NCBI RefSeq assembly: GCF_963676685.1 | Contig: NC_092357.1 | Coordinates: 21,170,647 to 21,234,646 of the forward strand | Origin: Mytilus edulis | Lineage: Eukaryota > Mollusca > Bivalvia > Mytilida > Mytilidae | Length of the DNA: 64,000 nucleotides | Reading direction: 5' to 3' | Shown: piece by piece, positions 41,393 to 52,827 of the stretch | How positions within the stretch are numbered: the stretch's first letter is position 1 | How the letters are laid out: every line of letters begins with the position of its first letter | Notes under the pieces: model-generated | Database searches by the model: none | The model's input: only the letters and a program-made list of their open reading frames with translations | Told to the model about the DNA's origin: nothing | Translations under genes and position numbers: made by a program

Positions 41393-41847
41393 GTGATACC
41401 TACCGAGTAAAAAAAATCAAAAGGCTAATGTCTATCTACATGTACCTTGCACATTTCAGAAAATTCAGATCAGATAACGAAACTGGGTCCAGCAACATTT
41501 ATAAGCAATTTAAGATTTTGACCCTCACATTTTCCATTCACCACAAATATTCTCGTTACAACGAATCATTTTAAATACAAAAATACCAGTTGCAGCCTTT
41601 TCTTTATCTATTAATATATGTATACGGATAAAGCTAGCTATAAAAGGCAGCAGGGTCACCAGGGTGAGGAGTCCATGTCACCTGAAATAAATGCTAAGCA
41701 TAGATCTAGAAAGCGACAGATAATCATGACATTAAAAAAACTCTCTTCTTTTCGACTTTTTTCGAACAAATTGACACATAAAATGAATTATATAGTATTG
41801 TGGAATTTTTAACTTGTGTTCAATTCATTGGTTACACCTTTTACTAG

Positions 41848-42000
41848 GATAACAATCCTGTCAAGTACATGTATGAGCTGGGAAAAATATTTCAGAAAAG
41901 AAGATGGAAATGTGAAAGTTTCCGTGCGTCAGGTGCAACAGCATATGAACAGCTAACATGCCTCGTCAGGGTGGAAGCTAAAAAGTCCACGAAAATTTGA
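41848..42000 (+). CDS. Possible terminal exon with dsRBD-like start
   Basis: After a CCTTTTACTAG acceptor-like site the frame reads 50 codons to TGA: NPVKYMYELGK, RRWKCESFRASGATAYEQL, TCLVRVEAKK. This resembles the first helix and strands of a double-stranded-RNA-binding domain (NPVxxLxEL, then Y/F strands and a VxV strand), stopping before the usual KK-AA helix. No partner exon was found. It lies inside the 4.3 kb TIR element, so it may be a captured exon fragment. Low confidence as a gene. Confidence 0.3.
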   Translation, partial: DNNPVKYMYELGKIFQKRRWKCESFRASGATAYEQLTCLVRVEAKKSTKI

Positions 42001-43655
42001 TTTAAAGCCTTTATTCGTTCCAACAAAGTAATTGAGATTTTGTTGAGGATTTAACCATCTACGACAACAAGATTTTTTTTTTTTAGAATTTACAGCTCTT
42101 CTATAAATATATGCAAAGCAAACCATTGATCATATTGCTTGCTATTATTGTTTGGATGTTTGTAAACGACAGGTAAGTAGTCTGTTTACCATATACTAGA
42201 ATTTGTTTGGACAATAAACATTAATTTCAATTCCTTTCAGTTTGTATTTTTCCAATCAAATCCCAGTATGTATTGAAACTCCGCCTACCTATTGTATAAA
42301 AACATCCAAGCAAACATAGCAAGCAAGTCAATCAAAGTTTTTTTTGCATGCTTTTATAGGAGAGCTGTACTATATAATGCAAAGAAGCGTTTAAGTCTTT
42401 CGCCAAAAAAATACTATCAATTTCTTTTTGTTCTATGTAAACTTCCGTACCATTTCCTTCCATTCATGATCATTAAATTGAACTGTAAAATATTTCTTGG
42501 TACCTTCTTAATTCCTTTATAAGTCTTATGTAAACATAATTATGACAATAACTGTTGTTAGCACAAGCTTCACTGCACACTTTTAAAGTTCTGCTTCATC
42601 AAACATTAAAATGTGAACTTAAGTTTTGAGACTTTTTTAATCGACACGATTGGAATTTTTGTATATGAGAACATGGTTTATCTATTAGTTGAAAAATCGG
42701 CTTTGAACTAGCTTTCAGTACCTGCGAGCATTCGTTGTTCAATAATGTGTGTCTTTGTGTTATTATTTTATGTGATAAATTGTTGTGTTGGTACACCACT
42801 GTAACAATGAAGGAGGAAATGAGGAGGGTTGGTTGGGTGGAAGTGGGGAGGGGTATGTGGAGCGCTAACAAACATGTCTATGCGGAGCGCTAACAAACAT
42901 GTCTATGCGGCATGGGCTTTGATCATTGTTGAAGCATCAATGTAAGGGGCATTTAATATCTTAATAAAACTATTCTTATTTTAGATACTATATATTGTTA
43001 TCTGATATTGGACGAAAGATGTTGCCCTTTTATGTAATTATGTAATACAAGTTACGATCATTTGAAAACACACATTAAACAGCCAAATGGATGCACAAGA
43101 GCTAAAATAGGAGTCATAGATTCTATTGACAACAATTATCTGCCCAATTTTATTGATTTTGTAACATTTGTTTCAAAAATGACCAACTTCTTATCTAAAA
43201 TCACCAGCACCGTATCAGGACCCACCAACACAATGACAGGACCCACCAGCACAGTATCAGGACATGAATAAATTGAGAAAATGCTAAATTTTAATAAATT
43301 GCAATGTTTTTTCACAAAATAGTTTTGTCGTGTGGATTGTGGTATAGAAAGCGGACTCTATGGGCATTTTTGTTTTATTTTTTTAGATCTAGATTTTCTG
43401 AAAATGAACATTTTTATGTTACACCAGTTACTGAAACAATTTAGAGGGTCAACTTTTTGATGGTTTACATATGAACCCATAAGAAACAAAATTGAAAAAT
43501 CTCAACTGTTTTCTTCCATTTTTTATAAGTGAAAACGTTAAAAATAATCATTTTCGTCTTTGTTTACATTTTTTCATTGATCACCAGTACCCGTCATGAC
43601 CGAATCACCAGCACAGAACGTTCTCTCGCAGGACAACCATACCCACCGTGCAATC

Positions 43656-44380
43656 TATGAAAACACATGTGACAACGGCACCCATTGTACTACAGACTTT
43701 TGGCTGTGAACAGGCACACAAAAAAATTTCAAAGGCAATTTGAAAAAACATAATCGTATTGAAAAAGCCTGAATGTAACATCTTTAGAATTAAGTAATAT
43801 AGGTTTGAGTGGCCCGCTCAAAGCACTTACAGATGTGACATAATTGGACAAGATTGAATTGAATGACATCATCATCAATTATTGTTAACCCAGCTAACTT
43901 TATAATGAAGCTTATTGATGTTCACCCTTATCTTCTTTTATCTAAACCCATCGGGTTGACTTGGAAATAAAAAAATATTATAATCCCTGGACTTCTTCCG
44001 CATTTCTAAAGTGGGGCGTCCGTTTGTCAGCGACATCTGGTCGAAACGGAGATGTTGTCAATCCGATGCCATTTGAATAACTCTTTGAGCGGGAAGTAGA
44101 TCTACACAAGGGATGTTGTTTGATTTTTTTTTAGACCTTTAGACAATAGCAAAGGTCAGCTGAATCTGTAAATAATTCACATTGAACCAGTCTTTCGCCT
44201 TCAATAACGATTTTTACATAATTTTTATAAAAGTTGAAAAAGTAAAATTTGTCAATACGACAGTATCTATAAAAGGATAAAAAACGTCCAAAATAATTAG
44301 CTTTTTTTATGGAAATTATTAACTGAAATTTTTTTTTTATCCATTTTCATGAAAACTGATATCAGAATGCAGCTTAGAAT
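43656..44380. other. No gene seen
   Basis: Begins with the remainder of the split type B repeat (to about 43740), then AT-rich sequence with nothing recognisable. Confidence 0.4.
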
Positions 44381-44560
44381 GTGAGACACGAGGCTTGTTA
44401 TCCGGTGGCGGCGGCGGCGACGACAACGGCGACAACGGCGAACGCAATTTGTATAAAGCTATATATTTCAGAAAGTATAAGACCGGGATGTTTCATTTTC
44501 TATATACAGATGCCTTATGCTACAACGTTTCTGTTTGTCACATGTCAAATGTACTTGATA
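44381..44560 (+). repeat. Dispersed repeat with GGCGGCGGC tract
   Basis: A (GGC)/(GAC) triplet tract at about 44403-44450 followed by AAGCTATATATTTCAGAAAG, GACCGGGATGTTTCAT and TGTCACATGTCAAATGTAC. The same order occurs at 55396-55560. It appears to be truncated where the Penelope-like element begins. Confidence 0.5.
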
Positions 44561-45333
44561 AAAAATCTCTTGATTCTTATCTAAATAAATGTATGAATGT
44601 GGTAGATAAGAGATATCACATTTTGAAAATAATTTAGAAGTAAATAATAGAGTACATAATACACCTATTTCCAGAATTAGAAATAAACTTCAAGAACTTT
44701 CAAAGCGGTGTGTGTTTGTACCCGCCAACAAAGCAGCCAACAATGTGGTGGTGGTATGCCGTAAATACTACACGGACATTCTTAAGAGTGAAATTTTAAA
44801 TGCATCTACATTCAAGTCCATCCGCTCCACAGAGAGTCATATAGTAAACAAACATATCACAACCACATCAAAGCTTAAGGCTTTTTTTTTAACATGTGAA
44901 GGACTCTACTATGTACTGGCTACCTAAACTACACAAAAAACATTTAAATGTCGTTTCATCTCGGCTTCTAGTAAGTGTTCTACAACTAATCTTTCAGTGC
45001 CCTTAACTAGTTCATTAACTACTATTAAAGCGCTTATCATAAACTATTGTAATAAAATATATGAACATAGTGGTATAAACCATTTTTGGAGTGTAAAAAA
45101 ATCTTTGGATGTTTCAGATAAGTTACGTGCTTTTGATAGTCCTTTTGATTCTGTTGACAGTTTTGATTTTTCTACTCTTTACACTACTCTTATTAAACAC
45201 AAGTTTTCCTATTTAACTAAATGGTCGTTTGGTAAAGCTGAATGCAAATATATTTGCTGCAACTCATTTAAAGCCTTCTTCTCTAATGAGAAAGGAAAGG
45301 TAAATATGCTAGATTAGACCGTTGCTTTTCCCG

Positions 45334-45512
45334 TTTGAATGGTTTTACACATGTACAAGTTATGTTGGGCCCTTTATAGCTTGTTGTTCGGTGTGAGCCA
45401 ATGCTCCGTGTTGAAGGCCGTACATTGACCTATAATGGTTTACTTTTTTAAATTGTTATTTGGATGGAGAGTTGTCTAATTGACACTCACACCACATCTT
45501 CCTATATCTAGA
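45334..45512 (+). mobile_element. Type A repeat inserted in PLE copy 2
   Basis: Runs from CCCGTTTGAATGGTTTTACA through GTTCGGTGTGAGCCAATGC and GAGTTGTCTAATTGACACTC to CCACATCTTCCTATATCTA. It separates the NEKGK and YTYWRCDEM parts of the RT frame. CTAGAT occurs near both edges and could be a target duplication, but this is not certain. Confidence 0.55.
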
Positions 45513-46754
45513 TATACTTACTGGAGATGTGATGAGATGATTGGAGCTGTTAATTTTCTCCTTGATAATATTCACTGGGGTAAAGCTGATGACCGTAACT
45601 GCATTCACGGTCATCCCAAGATGTCGGATGAAAAAATAGGTCAGTATCTGTATTGTCTGTTACAGTGTTTCTATATCATTTTCTTCACAAAGGAGACATT
45701 GATACGATGTAAATTTATAAAAGATTCACACGGAAATCACAAATTACTTCCGAGAAATGTGCATGAAACAGGAAATTCGATTTTAAAAAATCGCTAAGAT
45801 GACCGTAAATAACAATCGAGATGACCATAACAGAATCAGCAATTCATAACAAGGCTGACCGTAATTGGTTAAAAGATGACCGTAATTTGTAAAGGATGAC
45901 CGTAATTTCTAAATGATGACCGTAACTTTTTAAGGATGATCGTCAATTCTAAGAAATATCCGTATTTGTATAACTACTTTTTTGTATCATATGATTAATG
46001 GTGTTGATATAAAACGTATTTATATGAGAAGGTAGGAGAAAATAAGATGTGCTTTAAATACGAAGTTCACCATATATATTTTTTTTACGGTAGAGGGTAC
46101 AATTTTAAAATGAACATACAACAAGACATGCACATGAAAAAGTGGGGAAAACAGGCAAAAAAGCGCGATAAAATGACACCTTACAAGTATAATAAAAAAA
46201 AAAGTGTGCTGCCCAGCCTCCAACTAAAAGCCAAAAGATTTTTTTTTATTTCTGGAATTCCTTGTAATGACATATAATAAATGCACTTTTTTAAAAATGC
46301 CAATGGATGTACACCCATTGTTATTATATCGTCTTTGATTTCTCTTCTATTTTGTCTTGCAAGTAAAATAACAGAACCTGATTTTAAAATACTGCGACCA
46401 AACTAGTGAAGGCGAGCTCCAGCAAAATAGATCCTTAAAATATTCTTGTGCGTATAGCGTATCACAAGGGGCAGGGGCAGGGGCGGATTAAGCCATTTTC
46501 AAAAAAGGGAGTCCCAACCCAGGGTAAAGGGGTTCAAACTATGTGTCCCCATTCAAATGCACTGATCGGTAAAAAAAAAGGGGGGTTTCGGACCCCCCTC
46601 CCCCTGGATCTACCACTGAGGGGAACCTTGTCAATTTGTATATACAGCAATAGTATTCATATATAAAGACAAACTAAGATTTTAATCAGCTTCCTCTGGA
46701 ACTATACACACAGGCTCGATTACCGGATATTCATATGTTTGATTAGTGTTTTTA

Positions 46755-47440
46755 TGCTTCATGCATGGGCATTATGTTTTCTGGTCTGTGCGTCCATTCG
46801 TTTGTTCGTCCGTACGTCTGCTCGTTCGTCCGTCTGTCCCACCTCAGGTTAAAGTTTTTGGTCGAGGCGGTTTTTGATGACGTTGAAGTCCAATCAACTT
46901 GAAACTTAGTACACGGATTTCTCTTGAACTGAATTTTAATGTGCGTATTGTTATGCGTTTACTTTACTACATTGGTTAGAGGTATAGGGGGAGGGTTGAA
47001 ATCTCACAAACATGTTTAACCCCGCCGCATTTTTGCGCCTGTCCCAAGTCGGGAGCCTCTGGCCTTTGTTAGTCTTGTATTATTTTAATTTTAGTTTCTT
47101 GTGTACAATTTGGAGGAAATTAGTATGGCGTTCATTATCACTGGACTAGTATATATTTGTTTAGGGGCCAGCTGAAGGACGCCTCCGGGTGCGGGAATTT
47201 CTCGCTACATTGAAGACCTGTTGGTGACCCTCTGCTGTTGTTTTTTATTTGGTCGGGTAGTTGTCTCTTTGACACATTCCCCATTTCCATTCTCAATTTT
47301 ACTTCTATGATATTGATCTTTCTAATCATAATGCCAAATTACAGTTTTTTCCCATTCTAACGGTCCACTGAACATAGAAAATTATAGTGTAGATGAGGCA
47401 TGTACTAGAGACACCTCAGAGGGACACATTCTTGTTTTTT
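46755..47440 (+). mobile_element. Tandem-repeat element nested in the TIR element
   Basis: GGGCATTATGTTTTCTGGTC, a CGTCCGT-rich stretch and AATCAACTTGAAACTTAGTA precede, and TCATAATGCCAAATTACAG to GACACATTCTTG follow, a type E insertion at 46925-47305. The parts together match the unit order at 30195. A G-rich fragment at 46480-46620 is a further repeat. Confidence 0.5.
46925..47305 (+). mobile_element. Dispersed repeat, type E, complete copy
   Basis: The fullest type E copy: ATGTGCGTATTGTTATGCG, GGTTAGAGGTATAGGGGGAG, CATGTTTAACCCCGCCGC, CCTGTCCCAAGTCGGGAGCC, GGCGTTCATTATCACTGG, GGACGCCTCCGGGTGCGGG and the end CATTTCCATTCTCAATTTTA. It splits a tandem-repeat element. Confidence 0.6.
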
Positions 47441-48065
47441 CATCTTTTCGTCGTATCTCTGTCAATTTGTATTAAAATTTTAAAGTCGTTATCAATAAAT
47501 ATTTCATTGTTTACGAGAAATTTGCAATTTACTATCATTGTCATGAACTCAAAGTACGGCAAATAGTTATAAATAAATTGATGAAACATGTTTATATTCG
47601 CTAACTAAGCCCATATTGAGACAAACACAACAAAAAGCAATGAACACAAATACGGATATTCTTAGAATTAAGGGTCATCATTTAAAAGTTACGATGATCC
47701 TTTATAAATTACAGCCATTCTTTACAAATTACGGTCATCTTTTACAAGTAACGGTCATCTGTTTACCAATCACGGTCATCCTTGTTTTAACCAATTACGG
47801 TCATCTTGAAAATATCTTGATAATGATTTACGGACATCTTAGCGATTTTTTCAAATTGAATTTCGCGTTTCCTGAACATTTTTCGGTAGTAATTTGTGAT
47901 TTCTGTGTGAATCTTTTATAAATTTACATCGTATCAATGTATACTTTGTAAAGAAAATGATACAGAAACACTGCAACAGACAATACAGATACTGACCTAA
48001 TTTTTCATCCCAATGGGATGACCGTGAATGCAGTTACGGTCATCAGCTTTACCCCAGTGAATATT

Positions 48066-48894
48066 TCTGTACGTTTCGGCAACAAAGTTTATCGACAGGT
48101 TGTAGGTATTCCCATGGACACTAAGTGTTCCCCTTTAATAGCAGACTTGTTTTTGTACTGTTACAAATCACAGTTTATGACTAAACTCAGTAAAGACCCG
48201 TCGAAATTGTATTTTATTGATAAATTCAACAACACTTACAGTTATGTTGATGATATTTTTTTCGTTAAATAATCAAGAATTTTCTCAATATACTGCTGAA
48301 ATTTACCCCAAGGAAATTACTTTAAATAAATCAAATTTATTCGATAATAACTGTCCTTTCCTGGATTTAGATATTTCGGTTTTAAACGGGAAACTTCACA
48401 CTAAAATTTACGACAAAAGAGACGATTTTTCGTTCCCTATTGTTAATTTTCCATTTTCAGATGGTGGTGTTCCTTTGGCACCATCTTACGGTGTTTATAT
48501 TTCACAGATCGTTCGCTATGACCGTGTCTGTTGTGACGTTTTTGATTTTAACGAACGCAATCTATGTATTGCTGGTAAATTATTTAACCAGGGATATCTT
48601 TACCATAAATTACTTAAAACCTTTACTAAATTTTTCCATATATATAAAGATTTGGTTTTGAAGTTTGGTTGTACCTGTAGAAAACTTATTTCAAACGGGA
48701 TAACACATCCTCATTTTTACGGAAATGTTGTTAACCGTGCCTGGAAATTTAGAAATGATCCATGTAAACTTGTCGCTCCTTTAAATAAACTTATTCTAAA
48801 AGGTTACCTATTCAACACTGTAATAAGATCATTGAATATTGTTTTTATTGGTATAAATATTGATTTTGTTATCAGTAAATTAAAAGCTAACTAA
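48066..48894 (+). pseudogene. Penelope-like RT C-terminal segment
   Basis: It reads RFGNKVYRQVVGIPM, ADLFLYCY and YSYVDDIF, then one extra T in the run near 48256-48262 shifts the frame. It continues as NNQEFSQYTAEIYPKEI, NCPFLDLDISVLNGKLHT, FPIVNFPF, YGVYISQIVRYD and FHIYKDLVLKFG to a stop at 48892-48894. The catalytic VDD is preserved. This is the right-hand part of PLE copy 2, separated from its N-terminal part by the TIR element. Confidence 0.75.
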
Positions 48895-49601
48895 AAAAAT
48901 AACTAATATACATATACATGTGCATGGATCTACAATCTGTCGATACCTGTAACTTGGCATTGCACAAGGTCATGTTTTTCTCTGGCTGTTTATGACGGCT
49001 TTACACTAAATCCATTGGATGTTGGATGTGTACGGATTGATAGTTTAGTCTTAGATGCATGATTTTTTTATTAGCTGTTAGTGGCTTTGAACTAGCTGTC
49101 AGATAACTGTGAGTACTCTCAGATCTGTTCATTGTGTCTTTTTGTGTCGGGGTGTATAAGTACCCGGCCACGTCCACTTGTATTTTTGTCAATCTGATGA
49201 GTTCAGCCTTTCTCAACTGATTTTTATCGTTCGTTCTTATGTTGTACTGTTTTACCACTGTCCCGGGTTAGGGTTGGGATCCCGCTTACATGTTTAACCC
49301 CGTCACATTATTTATGTATGTGCCTGTCCCAAGTCAGGAGCCTGTAATTCAGTGGTTGTCGTTTGTTTATGTGTTACACATTTGTTTTTCGTTCATATTT
49401 TATATAAATAAGGCCGTTAATTTTCTCGTTTGAATTGTTTTACATTGTCTTATCGGGGCCTTTTCTAGCTGACTATGCGGTATGGGCTTTGCTCATTGTT
49501 GAAGGCCGTACGGTGACCTATAGTTGTTAATGTCTGTATCATTTTGGTCTCTTGTGGACAGTTGTCTCATTTGCAATCATACCACATCTTCTTTTTTATA
49601 T

Positions 49602-49763
49602 TGACCTTACTTTTATGATTCAGTGACTGCTTGTAAAAGATTAAAGTTTTTGTCATGTGAAATACATGTACATGGATTCACTTATTTTGAGTAATAGGAT
49701 GAGTATATGTGTTATATGATCGTTCTAAGGTCCTCATGTCCAATAAATAGTTGGCTACATCGC
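49602..49763. other. Spacer between PLE and minisatellite
   Basis: A short fragment related to the 55560 repeat (GATTCAGTGACTGCTTG) and otherwise AT-rich sequence. Confidence 0.35.
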
Positions 49764-50112
49764 GACTAACCAGTTTAGCACGAGAGCACCATGACAATCA
49801 ACCAGTTTAGCACGAGAGCACCATGACAATTAACCAGGTTATCACGAAACCACCATGCCAATTAACAAGGTTAGCACGAGACTATCCTGACAATTAACCA
49901 GGTTAACACGAGACCACCATGACAATTAACCAGGTGAGCACGAGACCATCATGACAATTAACCAGGTTAACATGAGACCACCATGACAATAATCCAGGTT
50001 AACACGAGACCACCATGACAACTAACTACGTTAGCACGAGACCACCATGACAATTAACCAGGTTAGCACGAGACCACCATGATAATTAACCAGTTTAGCA
50101 CGAGACCACCAT
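49764..50112. repeat. 32-bp minisatellite, about 11 copies
   Basis: Unit GACAATTAACCAGGTTAGCA followed by CGAGACCACCAT, 32 bp, repeated about eleven times with scattered substitutions and constant length. It ends about 165 bases before the BTB locus 3 start codon. The units are contiguous, so this is not a CRISPR-like array. Confidence 0.9.
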
Positions 50113-50276
50113 GATTAGTTCTGTAACTTATTGATTATCAATTGACTTAGTTTTCAAATCATCATAAAGCACATCTTTACACATCTTTTTCAACTTGTCA
50201 ATACAAATTCACGTTTCATGTTGTTTTCCAGGTTAACACACCAGTAATATAAGATTCAAAATAAAAGCCTACTACA

Positions 50277-52190
50277 ATGGAGCCAGCTACCGATAAAACA
50301 CGGGTGCTTCAAAATATTTCACGATTGGCAAAATCGGAAAAGAACTTGCAGATTCCTGCAGACATTGAAGTTGAAGAAGCGTTCACAGCCTTGGCTTCTC
50401 CTTTTAATGAACCGAATGTTGCAATCGTAATAGACGAAAGAAAGCTGTATGTACAAAAGGAACAACTTGTAGTCGTGTCTCCTGTGTTTAAAGAAATGTT
50501 CAGTTCCAAGTTTATAGAAGGATCGAAGAAAGAAATAACGTTACCTGGGAAAAACTTAAATCATTTCGTACATTTTCTACGATACCTTTGTCCAGGATTC
50601 GATGATAAATTAACAGGTAACATAACAATATTTCATTACAGCACCGTTGTTCTACGAAGGGTGATCTGAGCCAGATCACCACTACCAGAGCTTGAATTTC
50701 TATGTTCTGCATCTTTCCTTTGTTCTGTTAAATTTCGGCGGGATTGACAAAATCTATGCACGTTAAAACTTTACTTATTTCTTATACGGGAAAGACTAAC
50801 TATGAAAATTTGTGTAGACATAATTTAATGTATATGGTGGGAATTGAACTCATGACCTTCGCTTATAGACCGACGATCCATATGTATTGCGGGAAAGAGG
50901 GGGAAAGCGCAGAAGTTAGCTATTAAAGAAAAGAAGCCAGCGGGACAACTCTTCTCCCGCTGTCATCACTTGTTTCCAGTAACTCCGGCTTCCGTACTGA
51001 CTTTACAGTTTGAAGATTATTTTAAATTACCAGTTTAAATTACAGAGCTCCATTCATTTGGGATGGTGGTATAAGTACATGTACGTAGCCACGTTCAATT
51101 ATTTTTCCTTGTTAGATAAAACTTATTTTTCTAATCATTGTTAAACTGCTTTTCGTTTGGGAGGTTTAAATGTGTAGTTTCTGTTGCAATTGCCCTACCG
51201 TTGTCAAATTTGAAATATTATACCAACTTGGATCGGTTAGGACATTTTTGATTTTTTTGTTTGAGGACTGCCCTCCATGCAGTTGTCAAATCTAAACTGT
51301 CAAAACCTTTGAAAATTTAGAGTTGTGCCAGTTCATATCGCAAATAACTATTTTTATTTGGCATATATTTGTAATCTTTGTGCCGTGTTTGGAAATTTTA
51401 AAATTGTACCAGCGTCTGTGGTGTCCGCTTAAAATGTATTAACGTTCAAGATTTTGATAGTGTCTCAATTTGAATATATTGACATGATTCATTTGACATC
51501 GTGCTATTACCGAAGAAGGGTATCTGTTATCCGAAATATCTAATATTTGTTCATTTTATAGTTATTTAATAGTGATGTTGTACCCTTTTTGACTTGTTAT
51601 ATAAATATATATATATATATATAAATCGAATTAGAAATCGGAGTTTAGCATTTTTTGTGATTTTACTTTTTATATATACTGTTTGTACAAGAAGAATTTG
51701 TAATTCTTTTAAAAGTTTCATATATTTGTAAATTCTGGCATAGGTAAAATCAATAACTGCAACTTATCTTTTTTCAGAAGACACTGTTCATCTGATGTTG
51801 CCTCTAGCGGATGAATATCAAACTGATGATTTAAAGAAAAGAATCGAAAAGTTCCTTGTCAAGAGTGTTTTGCGCCGGTTAAAATTCATTTCATCAGAAC
51901 AAATTATTTTGGATATCATTGAAGCAGAACTCTACAAACTATCTAACTACCTAGATGCATGCATTCAGGTTGCGTCTCTGAAAATGTATGACAACTTGAC
52001 AAAAAGTCCCAAATTCAAGGAAATCTCACAGAATACGCAACTTAAAATCAGTTTTAGACGATGGGAAGATATGGATACGATTTATAAAAAGGCCATAACG
52101 AGGGGGACTGTGTATAGATCCTCATATCAACATGATAGCCATTTAGAAGATCTTGTTGAACAATTAAAACCACACATGCAAGAGAACTAA
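50277..52190 (+). CDS. BTB/POZ domain protein, two exons (BTB locus 3)
   Basis: Coding exons are 50277-50616 and 51778-52190, giving 250 codons plus stop. The donor is TTAACAG/GTAACA, the acceptor TTTTTTCAG/AAGAC, and the intron is phase 1, 1161 bp, at the same protein position as in locus 2. The BTB fold is at about 40-145: NVAIVIDERKLYVQKEQLVV, SPVFKEMFSSKFIEGS, EITLPGK, FLRYLCPGFDD, MLPLADEYQTDDLKKRIEKF. A BACK-like part follows (SEQIILDIIEAELYKLSNYL, LTKSPKFKEI, ISFRRWEDMDTIY). The N-terminal 40 residues are unlike locus 2. An acceptor TTGTTTTCCAG ending at 50231 implies an upstream non-coding exon. A minisatellite lies just 5'. Function is probably as a dimeric adaptor, by family. Confidence 0.86.
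50655..50970 (-). mobile_element. Possible tRNA-derived SINE in the BTB locus 3 intron
   Basis: The segment starts with the hairpin GGTGATCTGAGCCAGATCACC at 50658. On the minus strand it contains GAGTTCAATTCCC (about 50852-50864), close to a pol III B box. A GAAGCCAGCGGGACAACTC piece at 50934 recurs at about 52349. No clear A box was found, so the SINE call is tentative. Confidence 0.35.
51606..51622. repeat. (TA)n microsatellite
   Basis: About eight TA units near the end of the BTB locus 3 intron. Confidence 0.75.
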
Positions 52191-52644
52191 TTGATGTTTC
52201 TTTGAGGCTGAAGTTATTAAAGGATACACACACGTTAGTCCATTTTCAATTGGAATGAGGATAAATTCGGCATTACTTACATACATGTATATATGCTTGT
52301 TTGTTCTTTCTAAAATATAGATGGTTAAAAAGTTAGCTTATTAGAGAGTAGAAGCCAGCGGAACAACTCTTCTCCCGTTGTCCTATACTAGTTTAGATCC
52401 ATTAGATTTTGCTATATCGCTTGCCATGTTTGCGATTAAGAATACCGTTACTCCATTCCAATGCTCTCGAATGACACCGAAGAAAACACTTGGCAGATTT
52501 CCTATTTTGTCAAAAATATTCAAGTTTTATAAACCAGAACTATCCCTTATGCCATTGAATGATCATCTGGACTTGGTTGCTGTATGTTGACCTGTGACTG
52601 CCAAGTTTGGATGATTTTTTAGATGTACTGTCTCATCAACGAAC
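52191..52644. other. 3' flank of BTB locus 3
   Basis: No gene recognised. Contains a second copy of GAAGCCAGCGG-ACAACTCTTCTCCCG at 52349-52375, which also occurs in the intron at 50934. Confidence 0.35.
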
Positions 52645-52827
52645 AATTCGCCGTTTCAGAATCTATTGCATTCTGGGTAATATTTTCAAAAGTGTACACC
52701 ACAACGTCCTGATTGGTTGAAAATGTCATAAACAATGGAAATTTAACCAATGACGTGGCGTTATTTTCATTTTGGGGTACGAACAATGAAATTACCAATG
52801 ATTCTTTAGATTCTGAAACGGCTAATT
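52645..52827. mobile_element. Palindromic MITE
   Basis: 183 bp. AATTCGCCGTTTCAGAATCT at the left pairs with AGATTCTGAAACGGCTAATT at the right with one mismatch. Inner segments also pair (GGTAATATTTTC against GAAATTACC; CAACGTCCTGATTGGTT against AACCAATGACGTGG). No coding capacity. Confidence 0.65.

Larger units (their letters stand above)
39355..43650. mobile_element. 4.3 kb TIR element, non-autonomous
   Basis: The left end CACGGTGGGTATGGTTGTCC and the right end are perfect inverse copies over about 48 bases and similar over about 70. CAATC at 39350-39354 recurs at 43651-43655 as a 5-base target duplication. Subterminal GGTCCTG...GTGCTGGTG units repeat at 39400-39650 and, inverted, at 43200-43265. 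No transposase was recognised inside. Contents include a Helitron-like 5' end (40749), a palindromic MITE (40944), a type E repeat (41232) and an exon-like dsRBD fragment (41848). Confidence 0.8.
45573..48059. mobile_element. 2.49 kb TIR element with AATATT target duplication
   Basis: The termini CACTGGGGTAAAGCTGATGA and their inverse are perfect for over 40 bases, and the homology continues inward for roughly 400 bases with small differences. AATATT at 45567-45572 recurs at 48060-48065, and removing the insert restores the RT reading (DNI then VRFGN). Each arm has several GATGACCGTAA units (45790-45945; inverse at 47680-47835). The middle holds other repeats; no transposase was recognised. 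Confidence 0.85.
44562..49601 (+). mobile_element. Penelope-like retroelement (copy 2), with nested insertions
   Basis: Plus-strand Penelope-like coding sequence in three blocks: 44562-45333 (CVFVPANKAANNVVVV, DFSTLYTT), 45513-45572 (YTYWRCDEM, NFLLDNI) and 48066-48894 (RFGNKVYRQVVGIPM, YVDDI, LDLDISVLNGKLHTKIYD). It is followed by a 3' tail of dispersed type B to about 49601 (ACCACATCTTCTTTTTTATA). The blocks are separated by a small type A repeat and a 2.49 kb TIR element. There is also a +1 T in the run after YVDDI. It is inactive. The direct continuity of coding region and type B tail identifies type B as a PLE 3' end. Confidence 0.78.

Noticed and set aside
49764..50112. CRISPR-like regular array (also 63079-63269).
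   Set aside because: Units are contiguous with no unique spacers, and the context is animal genomic DNA. These are minisatellites.
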